From Pezizomycotina sp. ARF18 (lineage: Eukaryota; Ascomycota): a stretch of 64,000 bases of DNA. The position numbers and the translations under genes are program-made. Numbering within the stretch: the first letter of the stretch is position 1; every line of letters begins with the position of its first letter. The stretch spans positions 107,140 to 171,139 of the forward strand of contig AZLU01000049.1 of assembly GCA_002224055.1 (NCBI GenBank), in the 5' to 3' direction. The notes under the pieces were generated by a model that saw nothing but the letters and a program-made list of their open reading frames with translations, was not told where the DNA came from and ran no database searches. Positions 1-11,052 of the stretch are shown piece after piece.

Positions 1-2169
1 GTGGGGTTTTCTTAGAGAAAGCCGGATTTTCCACTTCTTTAAGTGGAATTTTATAGACGTGCGAATGGAAGTTGAATGTGAGCAACCGAGATATGACTTT
101 TAATGAATGGGGACACTTTGTTGTAAAAATGCGCCGACAGGTGAGAAGTTTCAATTGGGAGAGTGTTCTTTGTTTTTTTTTTTTTTTTTTTCCCTCTAAG
201 GAAAGTCTCTTCGAAGTGTGATATTTGAAACATTTGAGAAAAAGAAAAATAAAATAAAAAAATAAAAAAATAAAAAAATTTAAAAATAAATAAGTTTAAA
301 ATAAAAGCTTTTTGGAAAATAGCAACGCTCAGCGTGAGAATAGGGATTATACATACGTGTTTCCCAGTACTCCAATACTATAGTAGACGTTTAATCTCTT
401 CAGCGAGTTGTGAGGGATAAATTCCAGTTCTTTTTTGTCGGCGCCGGAGCAGCCTTTTATATGAAAATGTTCCCTCGCTGTGTAGAGAATAATAGGTATT
501 TATAGTAGAAGAAAACCACACATAAAAAAATTAATGGTGTGTAGGAATTCTACGCGGAGGAAAAGGGCAATATCCCCCCCCCCCCAAGGAAAAAAAAAAA
601 AAAGAATAGAATTTTTACTAGTAAAAAATTGGTGGGAAAAGTGGTAAGAAAAACTTTGGGGGAAGCTTACTAACAGAGGGGGACGGGCGATTCGCTTTAC
701 CTGGCGGCACCGTTCCTCTATTCCTTTCTTCCTCCTTCCTCTCTCCTCTTCCTGCTGGTGGGGGGAACTTATTGCAGCACGCTGTGGTACTGGATGTATG
801 AGGATTGGTCTCCGAAGTACCAGAGCAATTACGGATAAGTTGACCAGCAAAAATGTCCCTTTTCTTTTTCACACTCTATTTTCTTCTATTGCCTTTTTTT
901 TTCCTCCCAGCCTCCGACATTAACAAGAACAGAAAGAGGATTTTTTCCCTTCATTTCTTTCCCTTTGTTCCTTTCCCCCCCTCTTTGCGTATGAAAGTAG
1001 CCTGGGGTTTCATCCCATCATAGTTGCGTCCGCTTGCAGAGCTATATAAGTCACGTGCTCGCCTTTGTATGTGCTCCAGGACTTCTAGCCCGAAAAAGAA
1101 GAAATAGCTTTAGGTCCTCCTCCCATTGGTATGAGATCTCTATAGTGTATTGATACACGCACGCCTCCAAGTAGTCTATTCTCCTTCGTTTCGTGTGGTT
1201 CATTTTGATGGTTTGAAGTGCAGCTGTCATAAATGCTTTGCTGGAAGTATACTCATTTGAGTCTGATTTGTATCTATCTTCCTGCCAAGTATCACAACAT
1301 TATAAAGTTAGTCTCTCAGCAGTTCTAAATAGAAAGTACGAGAGAAATTTCTCTTTGAGGGTGGTGGATTATCTGTTCTAGTTTCTGCTGCGGCCTTCGG
1401 TTCAAAACTAATACGTTCGCTCTATTACTTCTTGCCAGTTATGGCGACAGATGGAATTAATTCTACCTAGTATTATTATACGATATGGCTTCCTAGGCTT
1501 CAATATTTTCCGTATTCATATCTACGTTTTCATTCTTCAATCTTCATATTCTAATGTATGCAGACTGGACAAACGGGTAGGGCATTTCTGTCTATGTAGG
1601 ATAGTTAGAATAGAGTTCCCTTCAAGCATTCTGTGAGTTGTATAGCATGTGTTGAATAAATACTTAGCATCAAAAACGGTTTTTTTTCTTTTTCTTTTCT
1701 TTTTTTCGAAGACGAATAGAGGCTAAGTATTCCAGGCTTCTGGTTGTATAGTGAGCACTCGACTCAAGCACCTACTTAGAAGTAGCTTTGTCTTGTCTCG
1801 TTACGTTACCAACTCTAATATTTTTATTTGGCCCTGCGTTTTACCGGAAATTTTTTGGCCAAAGGAAGATGAGGGAGGGCCCTGTAAACCTTTTTCTTAA
1901 TAGGTGGTAATGGAGTATAGTATATGAAAGGGTTTGCTAAGTAATTATTGTATTTAATTTGGCGATCTATTTTCTTTTTTTTCTAATTTATTATTTTATT
2001 GGTGTAAAATTAAAACCACTATTCCTACTCCTACTAACTTTTTATCTGTCCATCCAAAGCGCATAGCTTTTATTTTCATTCTATTGTTTTTCATATTTCC
2101 CAGCAGAAATTTCAATGACAAATTTTTATTTCTACCTAATAAAAAAAAAACAAAAAAAATACATACAGA
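1..2169. other. AT-rich spacer without recognisable gene
   Basis: No frame here resembles a protein I know. The stretch is AT-rich with A/T homopolymers (for example T19 near 172-190) and short C- and T-rich blocks. A TATATAAG box at 1043-1050 is followed at once by a CACGTG E-box at 1052-1057, a layout seen in some fungal promoters, but no gene start could be tied to it. Confidence 0.6.
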
Positions 2170-3349
2170 TGGAGAAATTCGTCAGTAAAACTTTAGATGG
2201 GGTCGATCCTAGATTTGATCTATCGCAGCTTAATATAGGTGGAACCCGCGAGTCATTCCTAGAACCCCAACTAAGGTATCCCAGATATCTGAGGCACGGC
2301 AGATAAAACCCAGAAAGGACGGACTTGCCCGAGGATGCGACTTCGGCGGTGTATGCTTTGACTTCGAAACCACGAGCTGGAGCAGCTGTTCCGTCGTTGA
2401 AGAAACAGGCGATATCCAGCTCCGAGGGGCCAATGTACACGCGATTGCCGCTCACGGCGCCGACTTCAACGAAGGCTTGAACGTTGCCGGTTCCATGGCA
2501 CTAGCCGCTGGAAAATTGTACCTGACAAAGTGCGAAGTAGATGTCATGTCAGGGTTCTACATCGAGCATCGCTTCTTTATTACTGCAGCACATTTCGCCC
2601 CGGAAGACCAGGCGGCGATGGAGAGGGGAGGAAGGCTCGTCACCCGTATAAATTCAGCACGCTTCTCTAAATACCCAACAGACGTAACTGTACGGACTGC
2701 ACGGCTGCTTCATCGAGACGAAAAAACGGACATCGCAGTCTTCATTCTGGACGACGACCAAAAGGACGCTCCCGCTACCCTCACGATGGATGACCTCTTT
2801 GCGGCAGGAGACGTTGATTATAGAAGGTCCAGGGTAGAGTCGTGTTTGCAGCTGGATACAACGGGGAGGATGTCAACGGGGAATATGCGAGCCTCGCAGT
2901 GGTTATTTTAACGCGCTATCTCCCACGAAAAAGTCGACCCTGAAACAGTTACTGTGGAACAATCCCCCCGATTTTGCCGATGTGTTTAGACCCAATGAAC
3001 GCTCGATGAGCATTGGCAGGCTAGCGGAAAGCCCGCCGGTTCAGGATGGAGTCTGGCACCACTCAGCTTCAGGGTGGTACGGAATATCTGGAGGAATGAT
3101 AGGAACGCTGGAGAAACTCGGACTGAGGGTAATACGAGTCTCTTTAAGCAAAATGGTCTAGTTGGGAAAGTCTTCGGGCTCTTTAAAGGCGGGAAATACG
3201 ACGAGGAAGGAAATGAACTTGTAGTCTTCACTGGAGACAGCTTGAACTTTGGAAAATTTGATCAGGAAAGAGAAAAAAAAGTAGATTTCTCTTTAGGAGT
3301 ATTTCGAGATGATGCTCTTTTTGGTAGGACGGTTAGAGAATCCGGCTAA
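2170..3349 (+). CDS. Trypsin-like serine protease-fold protein, frames interrupted
   Basis: This reads as a chymotrypsin-fold (S1-like) peptidase with all three triad positions visible. The histidine is in FFITAAHF (about 2570-2593), the aspartate in EKTDIAVFIL (about 2720-2750) and the serine in GWYGISGGMIG (about 3075-3108). The frame changes near 2850-2950 and again near 3150. Pieces such as FRPNERSMSIGRL before the serine and GLFKGGKYDEEGN after it look like one protein. The start at 2170 (MEKFVSKTLDG) is the first plausible ATG but lies in a different frame from the histidine part, so the N-terminus is uncertain. I see no signal peptide, so the protein may be intracellular, unlike secreted digestive trypsins. 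It may be a pseudogene, or an intact gene spoiled by sequencing indels like its neighbours. A small intron near 2900-2980 is also possible. Confidence 0.6.
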
Positions 3350-3394
3350 CCCACGGCTGAAACCACACAATGCACTTTAATTCTTACTGTTTTA

Positions 3395-3480
3395 CGAGTG
3401 ACGGCCGCCCGGCGGCCATACACTCGCTAAGGGGGGTAAACCCCCTTAGGAACCCCCCAGCCTTGTCACCAAGCTTGGGG
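3395..3480. repeat. Cluster of GC-rich hairpins, possible relic of a repeat element
   Basis: Three inverted repeats follow one another in otherwise AT-rich DNA. The first has outer arms CGAGTG (3395-3400) and CACTCG (3421-3426) around the near-perfect palindrome GGCCGCCCGGCGGCC. The second is CTAAGGGGG (3427-3435) facing CCCCCTTAG (3441-3449). The third centres on CCAAGCTTGG (3469-3478). The sequence on to about 3900 is unlike neighbouring DNA (CG-rich words such as TCGCGAAG). It could be a terminal region of a transposable element or a structured noncoding segment. No coding capacity and no target-site duplication were identified. Confidence 0.4.
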
Positions 3481-4475
3481 CCTTACACCTCTAGCTTCGT
3501 GTCTTATGCCTTCAGCTTTATATCTTATATTATAGCCATAGTAATAATTCGGCGGTTCAACGCGGCGGTTCATCGTCAAAAAAAAAAATTAAAATTATAA
3601 CTATAACTATAGCTACGACGACATTCAACTCAAGCAGTGCAACGAACACTTGACGAATTCTAATAATTTATACACTCAAATGCTCGCCTCAGCTCGACGA
3701 ACACATTCGCACTACTCTCATCTCGTAAGGCTCGAAACTCGCGAAGTTCTCGCGGTTTCAAATTTCGCGCACGTGCGGTTACGCTCGATCGAGTAATTTT
3801 TTTAAAGCTCGAGCCAATCAGCGTCGCCGTTTGTGACAGCCAAGATGTTGACAAATTGCGTGTCGAAAAGTACTATGTTTCCCTTGATATAATTAAAGAA
3901 GAAGAAAGAAGATGGCAAGATTCAGATTGGCTAGTTTGATTACTTCTTTTTTTTTTTCCCTTTCAACTGACAAGGCTACATATCGAAATAGATAGCAATT
4001 ACCCATGGTAGAAAGGTATAGTTTCGAGAAAGAGGACTGGAGTACATGTATTTCCGGATTGAAATAAGGATCTCACCGTGCCTCTCTCAGCCAAATTTGA
4101 GTGTTCAACCAATCGGGCTCCGTTGTTTTTGCTCTGGGAAAGCCCGAGATTTGCACGTGAGTTGCCGTAGAAACCGCGTTTTGATTTTTCAATAAGCTGT
4201 GGTGCTTAAAAAAAGAAAAAAAAAAAAAAAAAACGCGAGAAAGGCAGTAAAGGAGGCTCCAATTAATTTTTCTTGGGCTTTACCTACAAAAGAGAAACCG
4301 TTCCCCCCTGGTTCTTCAGATTTCACAGGTTCTAAATATAAAAAGTAAAAGAATTCTGGACAATAAGTAATCTTCTGTTTCGCTCTTTTTTTCAGGTTCC
4401 TGGTTGCAAGCCTGTCGCAAATAAAATCTCTATACATTTTGTATATTCCCCGTTTTGAAAGAAAAGAGTTATAAT
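3481..4475. other. Spacer and upstream region of the kinesin gene
   Basis: No gene is recognised. CCAAT-type words occur at about 3813 (GCCAATCA) and about 4109 (ACCAATCG). Such words bind the HAP/CBC complex in fungi, so they may belong to the promoter of the downstream kinesin gene. The stretch also has an A18 run near 4216-4233. Confidence 0.4.
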
Positions 4476-4500
4476 AAAAAAAAAAAAAAAAAAAAAAAAA
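4476..4500 (+). promoter_or_regulatory. A25 tract running into the kinesin start codon
   Basis: Twenty-five consecutive A residues end in the A of the ATG. A-rich sequence just before the start codon suits fungal initiation context, but a run this long is unusual. Its exact length is unreliable given the other homopolymer uncertainty in the window. Confidence 0.4.
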
Positions 4501-6605
4501 TGACGCTCACTATAGACACCTCGTCGGCGTCGTCCACATCTGGAGCAGCATCCCGAGCGCCGATGAAGAAGGCATTTGATTGTTACCTCCGCCTGAAACC
4601 CCCGACACCAACTTCAGCAAAGAACGAGAAATTCCTGAGTGTCGTTCCTCCAGACAGCGATAACATAACGCCGACCCAAGTTACTGTGCACCCTCCTTCC
4701 CACCAGAACAGATTCAGGGCGATCGAAACATTTGACTTCACTGCGGTATTAGATGAAGAACGCGACAGCAGGATGTTTTCGACAAGGCTTTGCTGCCGCT
4801 CATCGAAGCTGTTGTTAAGGATGGAAGGGATGGTCTTCTGGCGACTCTGGGTGTAACGGGCAGCGGAAAGGTGAGTAATTCTCAAAGGCCGATAATAGGA
4901 GTCCTCCGGGTTTGCGTATAGAGATATCGGTGAATGCTAACAAATTATGTATCTCTCTAGACTCATACAATTTTTGGCAAGAATGAGGTCGGAGGAATGA
5001 CGCAAATGGCCTTGGACGTGATATTCAAGTCTATTAAGGAGCGAAGAGCTAACGTGAGCTTTCTATTGAAACTAAGTACCTGCTGATCTCTCTACCCTAG
5101 TATCTAGAAGCTAACGCGTAGGTAATTATCAATTGTTCAGTTGGACACCGAAAATCTCTGGGACTATGACACCGCAGATTCAGAGCTATACGATTTTCCC
5201 GAGTTCTCCAAGAAGATGAGCGTCTTGACTGTCCCGCGCTCGAAATTCGTTCCCGATGCCGATTGCCCTGTGATTACCATCGACAGGAAGCGCGACGAAT
5301 ACGCCCTTTTCATCTCCATGTATGAAGTGTACAACGACAGGATATTCGACCTCCTCTCGATTTCCACTTCAGCCCGGAGAAAGGCGCTGATCTTCAAGAC
5401 AACAAAGGGCTCACGCGAGCGTAAGGTTATAAGCGGGTTGGAGAAAGTTTACGTGACAAACCTGAAGGAGGCGCTGGAAGTAATCGAGGTCGGACGTACT
5501 CAGAGGAGAAGCGAAGGTACCAGCAGCAATGACAGGAGCAGCAGGAGCCACTGCTTCATCAGCATGGAGTTGAAGCGCCTGACCGGTGGACAGGTTAAGG
5601 GTTCTTCTACATTAACTATCGTCGATCTCGGCGGTTCGGAGAGGGCGAGGAACGCGAAAACTGCCGGCGAGCGGCTCGCGGAAGGTGGTCACATCAACAA
5701 GTCGCTCATGTGCTTGGGCCATTGCCTGCAGCTCTCCTGCAGCATGAACAACAACGACGGCCATAAGGCCGCAATGATACCGTACCGCCAATCGAAGCTC
5801 ACCGAGCTATTATTCTCCAATTCCTTCCCCCCAAACACCAACAGCGCGAGCGGCAGCACGCAGACGCAAACCTACCAACCGCAGCTTGCCAACATGATTA
5901 TAACCGCAGATCCCCATGGCGATTTCAACTCGACCTCACAGATACTGCGATATTCCGCCCTTGCGCACTCCATGACTAGACCGCGCAGCCCCGTGAATGT
6001 CCCCTCCCGACAAGTATCCGGAACGTCATCCTTCACCGCCGTATCCGGCTTCGAGGAAGGGCTTCCGAAAAGTTAGATCAGGCAGCATCTGACATAATCG
6101 CCAATCTACAAGCCCAGCTTAAAGCAGCGGAAGAGAGGGCCAGGGATGCTGAAGAGCGATGGCAGCAGGCCGAAGAACGGTGCATCGAAACGGAGCAGCT
6201 CATAAGAGAGGAAATTGCAGCCGAATTCGATGCGCGCATGAGGGTCATGGAGAATCGGTTGATGCTGAAGCTCCAGGAGGAGCAGGAGTACCATGAGGAG
6301 CATACTGACCGAAAGCTTGACCTCCTAAAGAAGTCGCTTAAGCGTACGATAAACCCTCTACTCCCTTCTAAGATTTTGATAGGTGGAATAGTCTCCTAAC
6401 TTAACTGTCTAAATCATATAGTTACTGAGGACGAAGAGACCTTCATGTCATATAATCCTGAGCTAGAGGAGTACGCCAAAGACCTTGAAGAGGAGAATGA
6501 GAACCTTCGGGAGGAGCTCACCCGGTTGAAGCGGGAGCGTCTACTCGCCAGCCCGTCGAAAAATTCCAAGGCTTGAATGAAGAGGTTCGCAAGCACGCCA
6601 TTTGA
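4500..6605 (+). CDS. Kinesin motor protein, probably kinesin-6 family
   Basis: N-terminal microtubule motor followed by coiled coil. The P-loop GVTGSGK|THTIFG is split by intron 4871-4960. A second intron spans 5054-5140 and a third 6344-6420; branch-like GCTAAC words sit in the first two. Switch I is SSNDRSSRSH. Switch II reads DLGGSER, with Gly for the usual Ala. A long insertion between the P-loop exon and YEVYNDRIFDLL, plus KLTELLFSNSF near the motor end, resemble kinesin-6 (KIF20/KIF23, S. pombe Klp9), which act in anaphase spindle and cytokinesis. Heptad-rich sequence (AEERARDAEERWQQAEER and EEYAKDLEEENENLREEL) fills 6080-6540. Single-base frame changes occur near 4775, 6075 and 6570. 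If the last is real rather than an error, the stop is 6575 instead of 6605. The start ATG directly abuts an A25 run. Confidence 0.85.
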
Positions 6606-7348
6606 GCGTATCTGCATTTTTATCTTATTCTTCTCCTTCATGCATTTTACATATCTTGATTTCTTCAACACTGAGCGATGTCCAGGGTATGAAATTCAGA
6701 TATTCGTTTTCATTTGTCTGCGGGTTTAATAATGGTTAAGCTTTTTTTTGTTTGGGTTGCGACATGTTCTTGTGTAATTATATACATATACCATGATCGT
6801 GTTTTTTGGTATCATAAGCTAGTGTATGTTTAGATGATTTAATGGACTTTGTTCACTTTCCTTTGCATTCTAGCTAGTAGCGAGATATGAGCTTTCGTAT
6901 AGTATCAAGCTCCCTGTCAACGCGTACGACATTGTCTATTACCCTCTCTTTTTTCTTTTTTCTTTTCCAGGTCACCTCTACAAACTATGGAATAAGGCTT
7001 TGGTTCGCGAATACATGGCTAGAAGGCTTTGCATGTAAGAATTGATGCCCATTTAACACAATGAATTATTTTTGCCTTAAACCGCAAAGAACGTACAACA
7101 GCAAGCAACACCATCCTCAAATAAAGAGCTTCCAGGTGCTTCGATATGCTATACCATGAAATAAAATACAAACGATACTAAGTACGTTGGTATTTGAGGG
7201 TCCATACATAGGAGAAAGGATTTGAAAATGAGACTCCTCACGGTCGTTATGAGAAAAAAGCAAGATGCTTAACGTAAATACAAGTTTATAAACTTTGTTG
7301 GTCATGAAAAATAATATCATGCAGAAGATTAAGACGAAGAAGCAGCTG
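6606..7348. other. Convergent intergenic region
   Basis: This lies between the 3' ends of the kinesin gene (+) and the cystathionine beta-lyase gene (-). It is AT-rich and presumably holds both 3' UTRs. No ORF or structured element is supported. Confidence 0.5.
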
Positions 7349-8891
7349 CTACGTCAGAGCCGATGAGCTGCTCTCCTTCCAGAATTTAATTGCCCTCATT
7401 CCGTCTACGGTCACTTTAACGGCGCCGGCTTGGACAAGCTATAATCAAGCAGATTGAATCCGTTAGTAAACGATATTCTACAAACTTTTACGAGGTTATA
7501 TTGGTCGATGGATTCTTCGTACCGCTGCTTGAAGATCTTCGATCAGATCATCGCAGTCTTCTATTCCGACGCAGAGGCGGATGAGATCCTCTGACAGATT
7601 CCTCTCGCCCGGGTCTTGGCATCAATAGAGGCATGCGACATGCGGGTGGGCACTATCGAAGCTCGTTAGTACACGATAACTCCCTCCCCTTGAGAGTTTA
7701 ACTAATGGGCATCACTGAAAAACATACTGCTTATCAGACTGTTAACGCATCCGAAGCTAACACTGATAGCCCATAGCCTCGTGGACCCAACGATCTTCTC
7801 GCTGACCGCCGTGCTTCCGGTCTCGAAACTGAGGACGGCACCAGCTCCCCTCGCCATTTTCCAGTGCAGATCGTACTGCGGGTGGCTCTTCAGGCCGGTG
7901 TACCGTACCCCGAAACCGGTATCCTCCAGGAACTTAGCTATCCGCATGGCGTTCGCCTGCTGCTTCTCCATGCGAACGCCGAGGGTCTTTACGCCGCGGA
8001 GGAGCAGCCACGAGTCGAACGGCGACAGGCCGCAACCCGAAGCGTTGATCGTGAAGTACAGCTTCTCACCGAGCTTGAGGTCGTTGACAGCGATGACTCC
8101 CGCCATGAGGTCGTGGTGGCCGGAAAGGTATTTCGTCCCGGACTCGTACACGATGTCCGCGCCTAGGTCCAGCGGGTTCTGCAGCAGCGGGCTCAGCATG
8201 GTGTTGTCTACCGCTACTATGGCATTCGGGTTGATCTTGTGCGAAATCTCGGCGATGGTGGGTATGTCGACGATCTTGATCAAGGGATTCGTGGGCGTTT
8301 CCAGGAGCACAAGCTTCGTCTTGTCGTTGACGTAGGCCGTGACGTTTTCGGCGTTGGTGGTGTCGATGTGGTGGACAATGATGTCACCGTGGGTGGAGAG
8401 GTACTTGAGCAAGCGGTTAGTGCCGCCGTAGAGGTCGTCGCCGGCGATGACCTCATCCCCCGGTTTGAGGAGGCGGGATATAACGTCCATGGCCGCCATT
8501 CCCGAGGAGACGGTCAGGCAGCGGTTCGCGGACATGATCTTGGCCAGGTGCCGCTCCAGGTGCGACCTGGTCGGGTTGCCGGACCTGGTGTAGTCATATT
8601 CGCCTCCGCCCGCACCGGATTCCTGCTTGAATGTAGCAGTCTAGAAAATTTTATCCACTTTAGTATCTCAAAATCGTATTAAACTCCTAGCAGAAAACAT
8701 GAAAACGGCTTTTGAGCAAACCTGATATATAGGCATAGACGACGAATTGTACTGGTCGCCGTGCTCGGTGTATACGAGCTCGGTAGCCAGGGCATAGCGC
8801 TTGCCGGTGCGCGGGATGATGGTGCCGGGGAAGGCGGGAAGTCGTGGCCTTCCAGGTCCACCTTTTGCTTTAGCTTTGCGGCGGCGGACAT
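7349..8891 (-). CDS. metG: Cystathionine beta-lyase
   Basis: PLP-dependent Cys/Met metabolism enzyme that cleaves cystathionine to homocysteine, pyruvate and ammonia in methionine synthesis. The core exon (7728-8640) reads YDYTRSGNPTRSHLERH, then VDNTMLSPLLQNPLDLGAD and the PLP-lysine motif YESGTKYLSGHHDLMAG. YESGTKY matches fungal beta-lyases (A. nidulans MetG, N. crassa Met-2) better than gamma-lyases. Four exons are deduced: 8722-8891, 7728-8640, 7523-7652 and 7349-7438, all with GT-AG borders. The last two encode the C-terminal SEDLIRLCVGIEDCDDLIED and AGAVKVTVDGMRAIKFW. The start MSAAAKLKQKVDLEGHDFP at 8891 suits the family. One-base frame changes are seen near 8835 (before PRTGKRYALATELVYT) and near 7600 (before RNLSEDLI); both flanks match the family, so errors are likely. 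It is divergent from the membrane-protein gene. Confidence 0.93.
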
Positions 8892-9822
8892 TGCTTCAAT
8901 GTGTTTGAGATCGAGAGTTGAGCTCGAAAGTGAAAAAGGTTTATGTCGGTTTAATGACCTTAGCAACGGTCGGAGATGTGAGTGCAATGTGAAGCGTTTG
9001 GTGGTAAGAGATAACCCCTTTGAGCGATTCAAGAATCTGCGAAACAAAAGCTCCACCAGTAGAGATGAATGATATACGTAAGTATGTTTGTCGAAAAGAA
9101 AAAAAAAAACCCCCACTTACGCTGTTTTTCAAATCCTTCGAACTTGTTTAGTTAGTCAATGTCAAAGTATGATCCTGTGGTAAGCTCCATCCTGACCTTC
9201 AAGAAATAAGAGCATTAAGAAAAAAAAAAAAAAAGATAGAAGGCGAAAGAGAATGCGAAACCGGAGATTGGAGTAACTAACTAATGTAGTACTTTTTATG
9301 GGGTTGAAAAAAATCTCTGTTCCAGCTGGTTGGTTTGTTAATGCTGGTTGGCAGCTGGGTTGGGCTGCCTCGAGCACGTAATTTTGAGCCCCGAGAGCTC
9401 ATCCTATATTCTCTTCTGTTTGCGATGTTTTAATTTAGAAGAAATAGCGAAAAAGCAGCGATCGCCTCCGAGGACCTAGCTAGGGGCGTGCGAAAAATTT
9501 CTACTTGGATGGGGGAAAAGCGGGAATATGCCCGTTTGAGAAGAAGAAATCCGGAGTAGAAATCGCAAAAAAGCCACAGTGGAGCCCCCACCCCCCCGTA
9601 TGTCAAAAATGCTAGAGAGATCTATTCTCAGTTTCCCATAGCCAAAACTAAAATAAATATAAACAACCTTTCTTTCTACATCGGACAAAACCCGCTCTTC
9701 GTCTTCTCATCACCCAACATATCATCGAATTCCGTCATTATTTATTTATTTATTTATTTTTTTTTTTCAAATCTCACAAGTCGCTTTTGTCTTCTGCGCT
9801 TTCGATATATAAAGAAGAGGAG

Positions 9823-11052
9823 ATGGAATCTACCTCGTGGAGAGGCAGTCTGAGGTCTAGTACCCTTGCCATCTTCACTCGTTTCATTTTCTTCGCGGCA
9901 ATACTGCTGTCTCCGGTTTCTGCCACCGCTTCGTCAGAGCACAAGGACCTAGTTTATTCGCCCGGCACGATCATACCCATCGAATGTCTTAATAGGACAA
10001 TGTCAGTAATCAATGACCTCTACGTCATCAATAACTTGTCCTCTTTCATATAGCCAAACAGAAGGAATCAATGCCGTTTGTTTTCCGAAAAGAAAGTTTT
10101 TTTTTTTTTTTTTTTCTCTAACAACTGTGTCTGAAATATTCCAGAGATTCCGGTGAGCACGTCCAAGACGAACACGGAGTCTTGCAATACATACCTTTCC
10201 TTGCGTGTGCCGAAACGAGGAAGCCGCTGGAATTCAGATACTTTTCCGAAGACACCATCAATTGCACTATCACCTTGGATGACCATACTTTCCACCTCTG
10301 GGAATTTTACATCCACCATGACTCGCCGCTGGCATGTCGAGTGCCAATGCGGCCTGCGGAAGGACAAGTAGCCGGGGAAGGATCGGAGAACAAGAATTGG
10401 ATACCGTAGGTGCTTTCCTCTGTTTTGATGGATAAAAGAGGTATAATTCGATCATTCTTTGGCTAACCTCAATTTTTGTACAGTAATGTCGCTCGCCGGT
10501 AACCTCGACACATCTCACCTTCACATCGGCACTTCCATCAACCTCATTTCCATACCAGCATGGTAACCTCTGAGGACGAGGACGCTTATCCTGGTACCAT
10601 AGATTCCGCCACGGCGTATTCGGTATCGCCGCTCACGAGGTCGACGCGCGTCATCATCGGCGACCCTCTACCCTTGAGCTTCACTATACGCTGGTACACG
10701 GGCGCTGAGCTGCCACCCTCTGATAGTAAGACTACTCAGTGGGGAAGAACAGGAAATATAGTGGTCACGTGACACCTCATACCCTTGCCTATTGTGTTAT
10801 TACGGCGATATGTACGGCCGCCATCTGTACTGCGTATTGTTTGGGGTGGGAGTTCCCAAAGAGGATGCGGAGAATCCGTGCCGGAGGAGCTGGAGGAGGT
10901 GCTGCCGGACTTGGGCAGTTCGTGGCAGGATGGGTACCCCTCTTGGAGGATTCGCGGTCGGCCCCGGAAAGGCTGGCGGGTATGGGATGCTATCGGGTAA
11001 CTCAAGCGATGGCGATGGAGCTAACGGCGGCTGGTACACCAAAAAAGATTGA
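9823..11052 (+). CDS. Conserved fungal type I membrane protein, unknown function
   Basis: The sequence starts MESTSWRGSLRSSTLAIFTR and continues into a hydrophobic signal peptide ending near SPVSATA. A lumenal region follows with YSPGTIIPIECLNRT. The first intron (10002-10144, containing a T20 run) joins this to IDSGEHVQDEHGVLQYIPF. Next come LDDHTFHLWEFYIHHDSP, LDTSHLHIGTSINLI and VIIGDPLPLSFTIRWYTG. A transmembrane segment lies around LAYCVITAICTAAICTAYCLG (about 10780-10850). A Gly-rich tail ends GANGGWYTKKD at 11052. A second intron covers about 10405-10482. From memory this resembles an uncharacterised ascomycete family with NRTIDTGEH and IGDPLPL signatures; I know of no assigned function. 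Frames change by one base at several points after 10490. The TTG at 9787 extends the frame, but the ATG at 9823 gives the proper signal peptide. Confidence 0.75.

Noticed and set aside
7781-8335. 184-codon plus-strand frame over the beta-lyase gene
   Set aside because: It is the antisense shadow of the GC-rich coding exon of cystathionine beta-lyase; its sequence has no family features.
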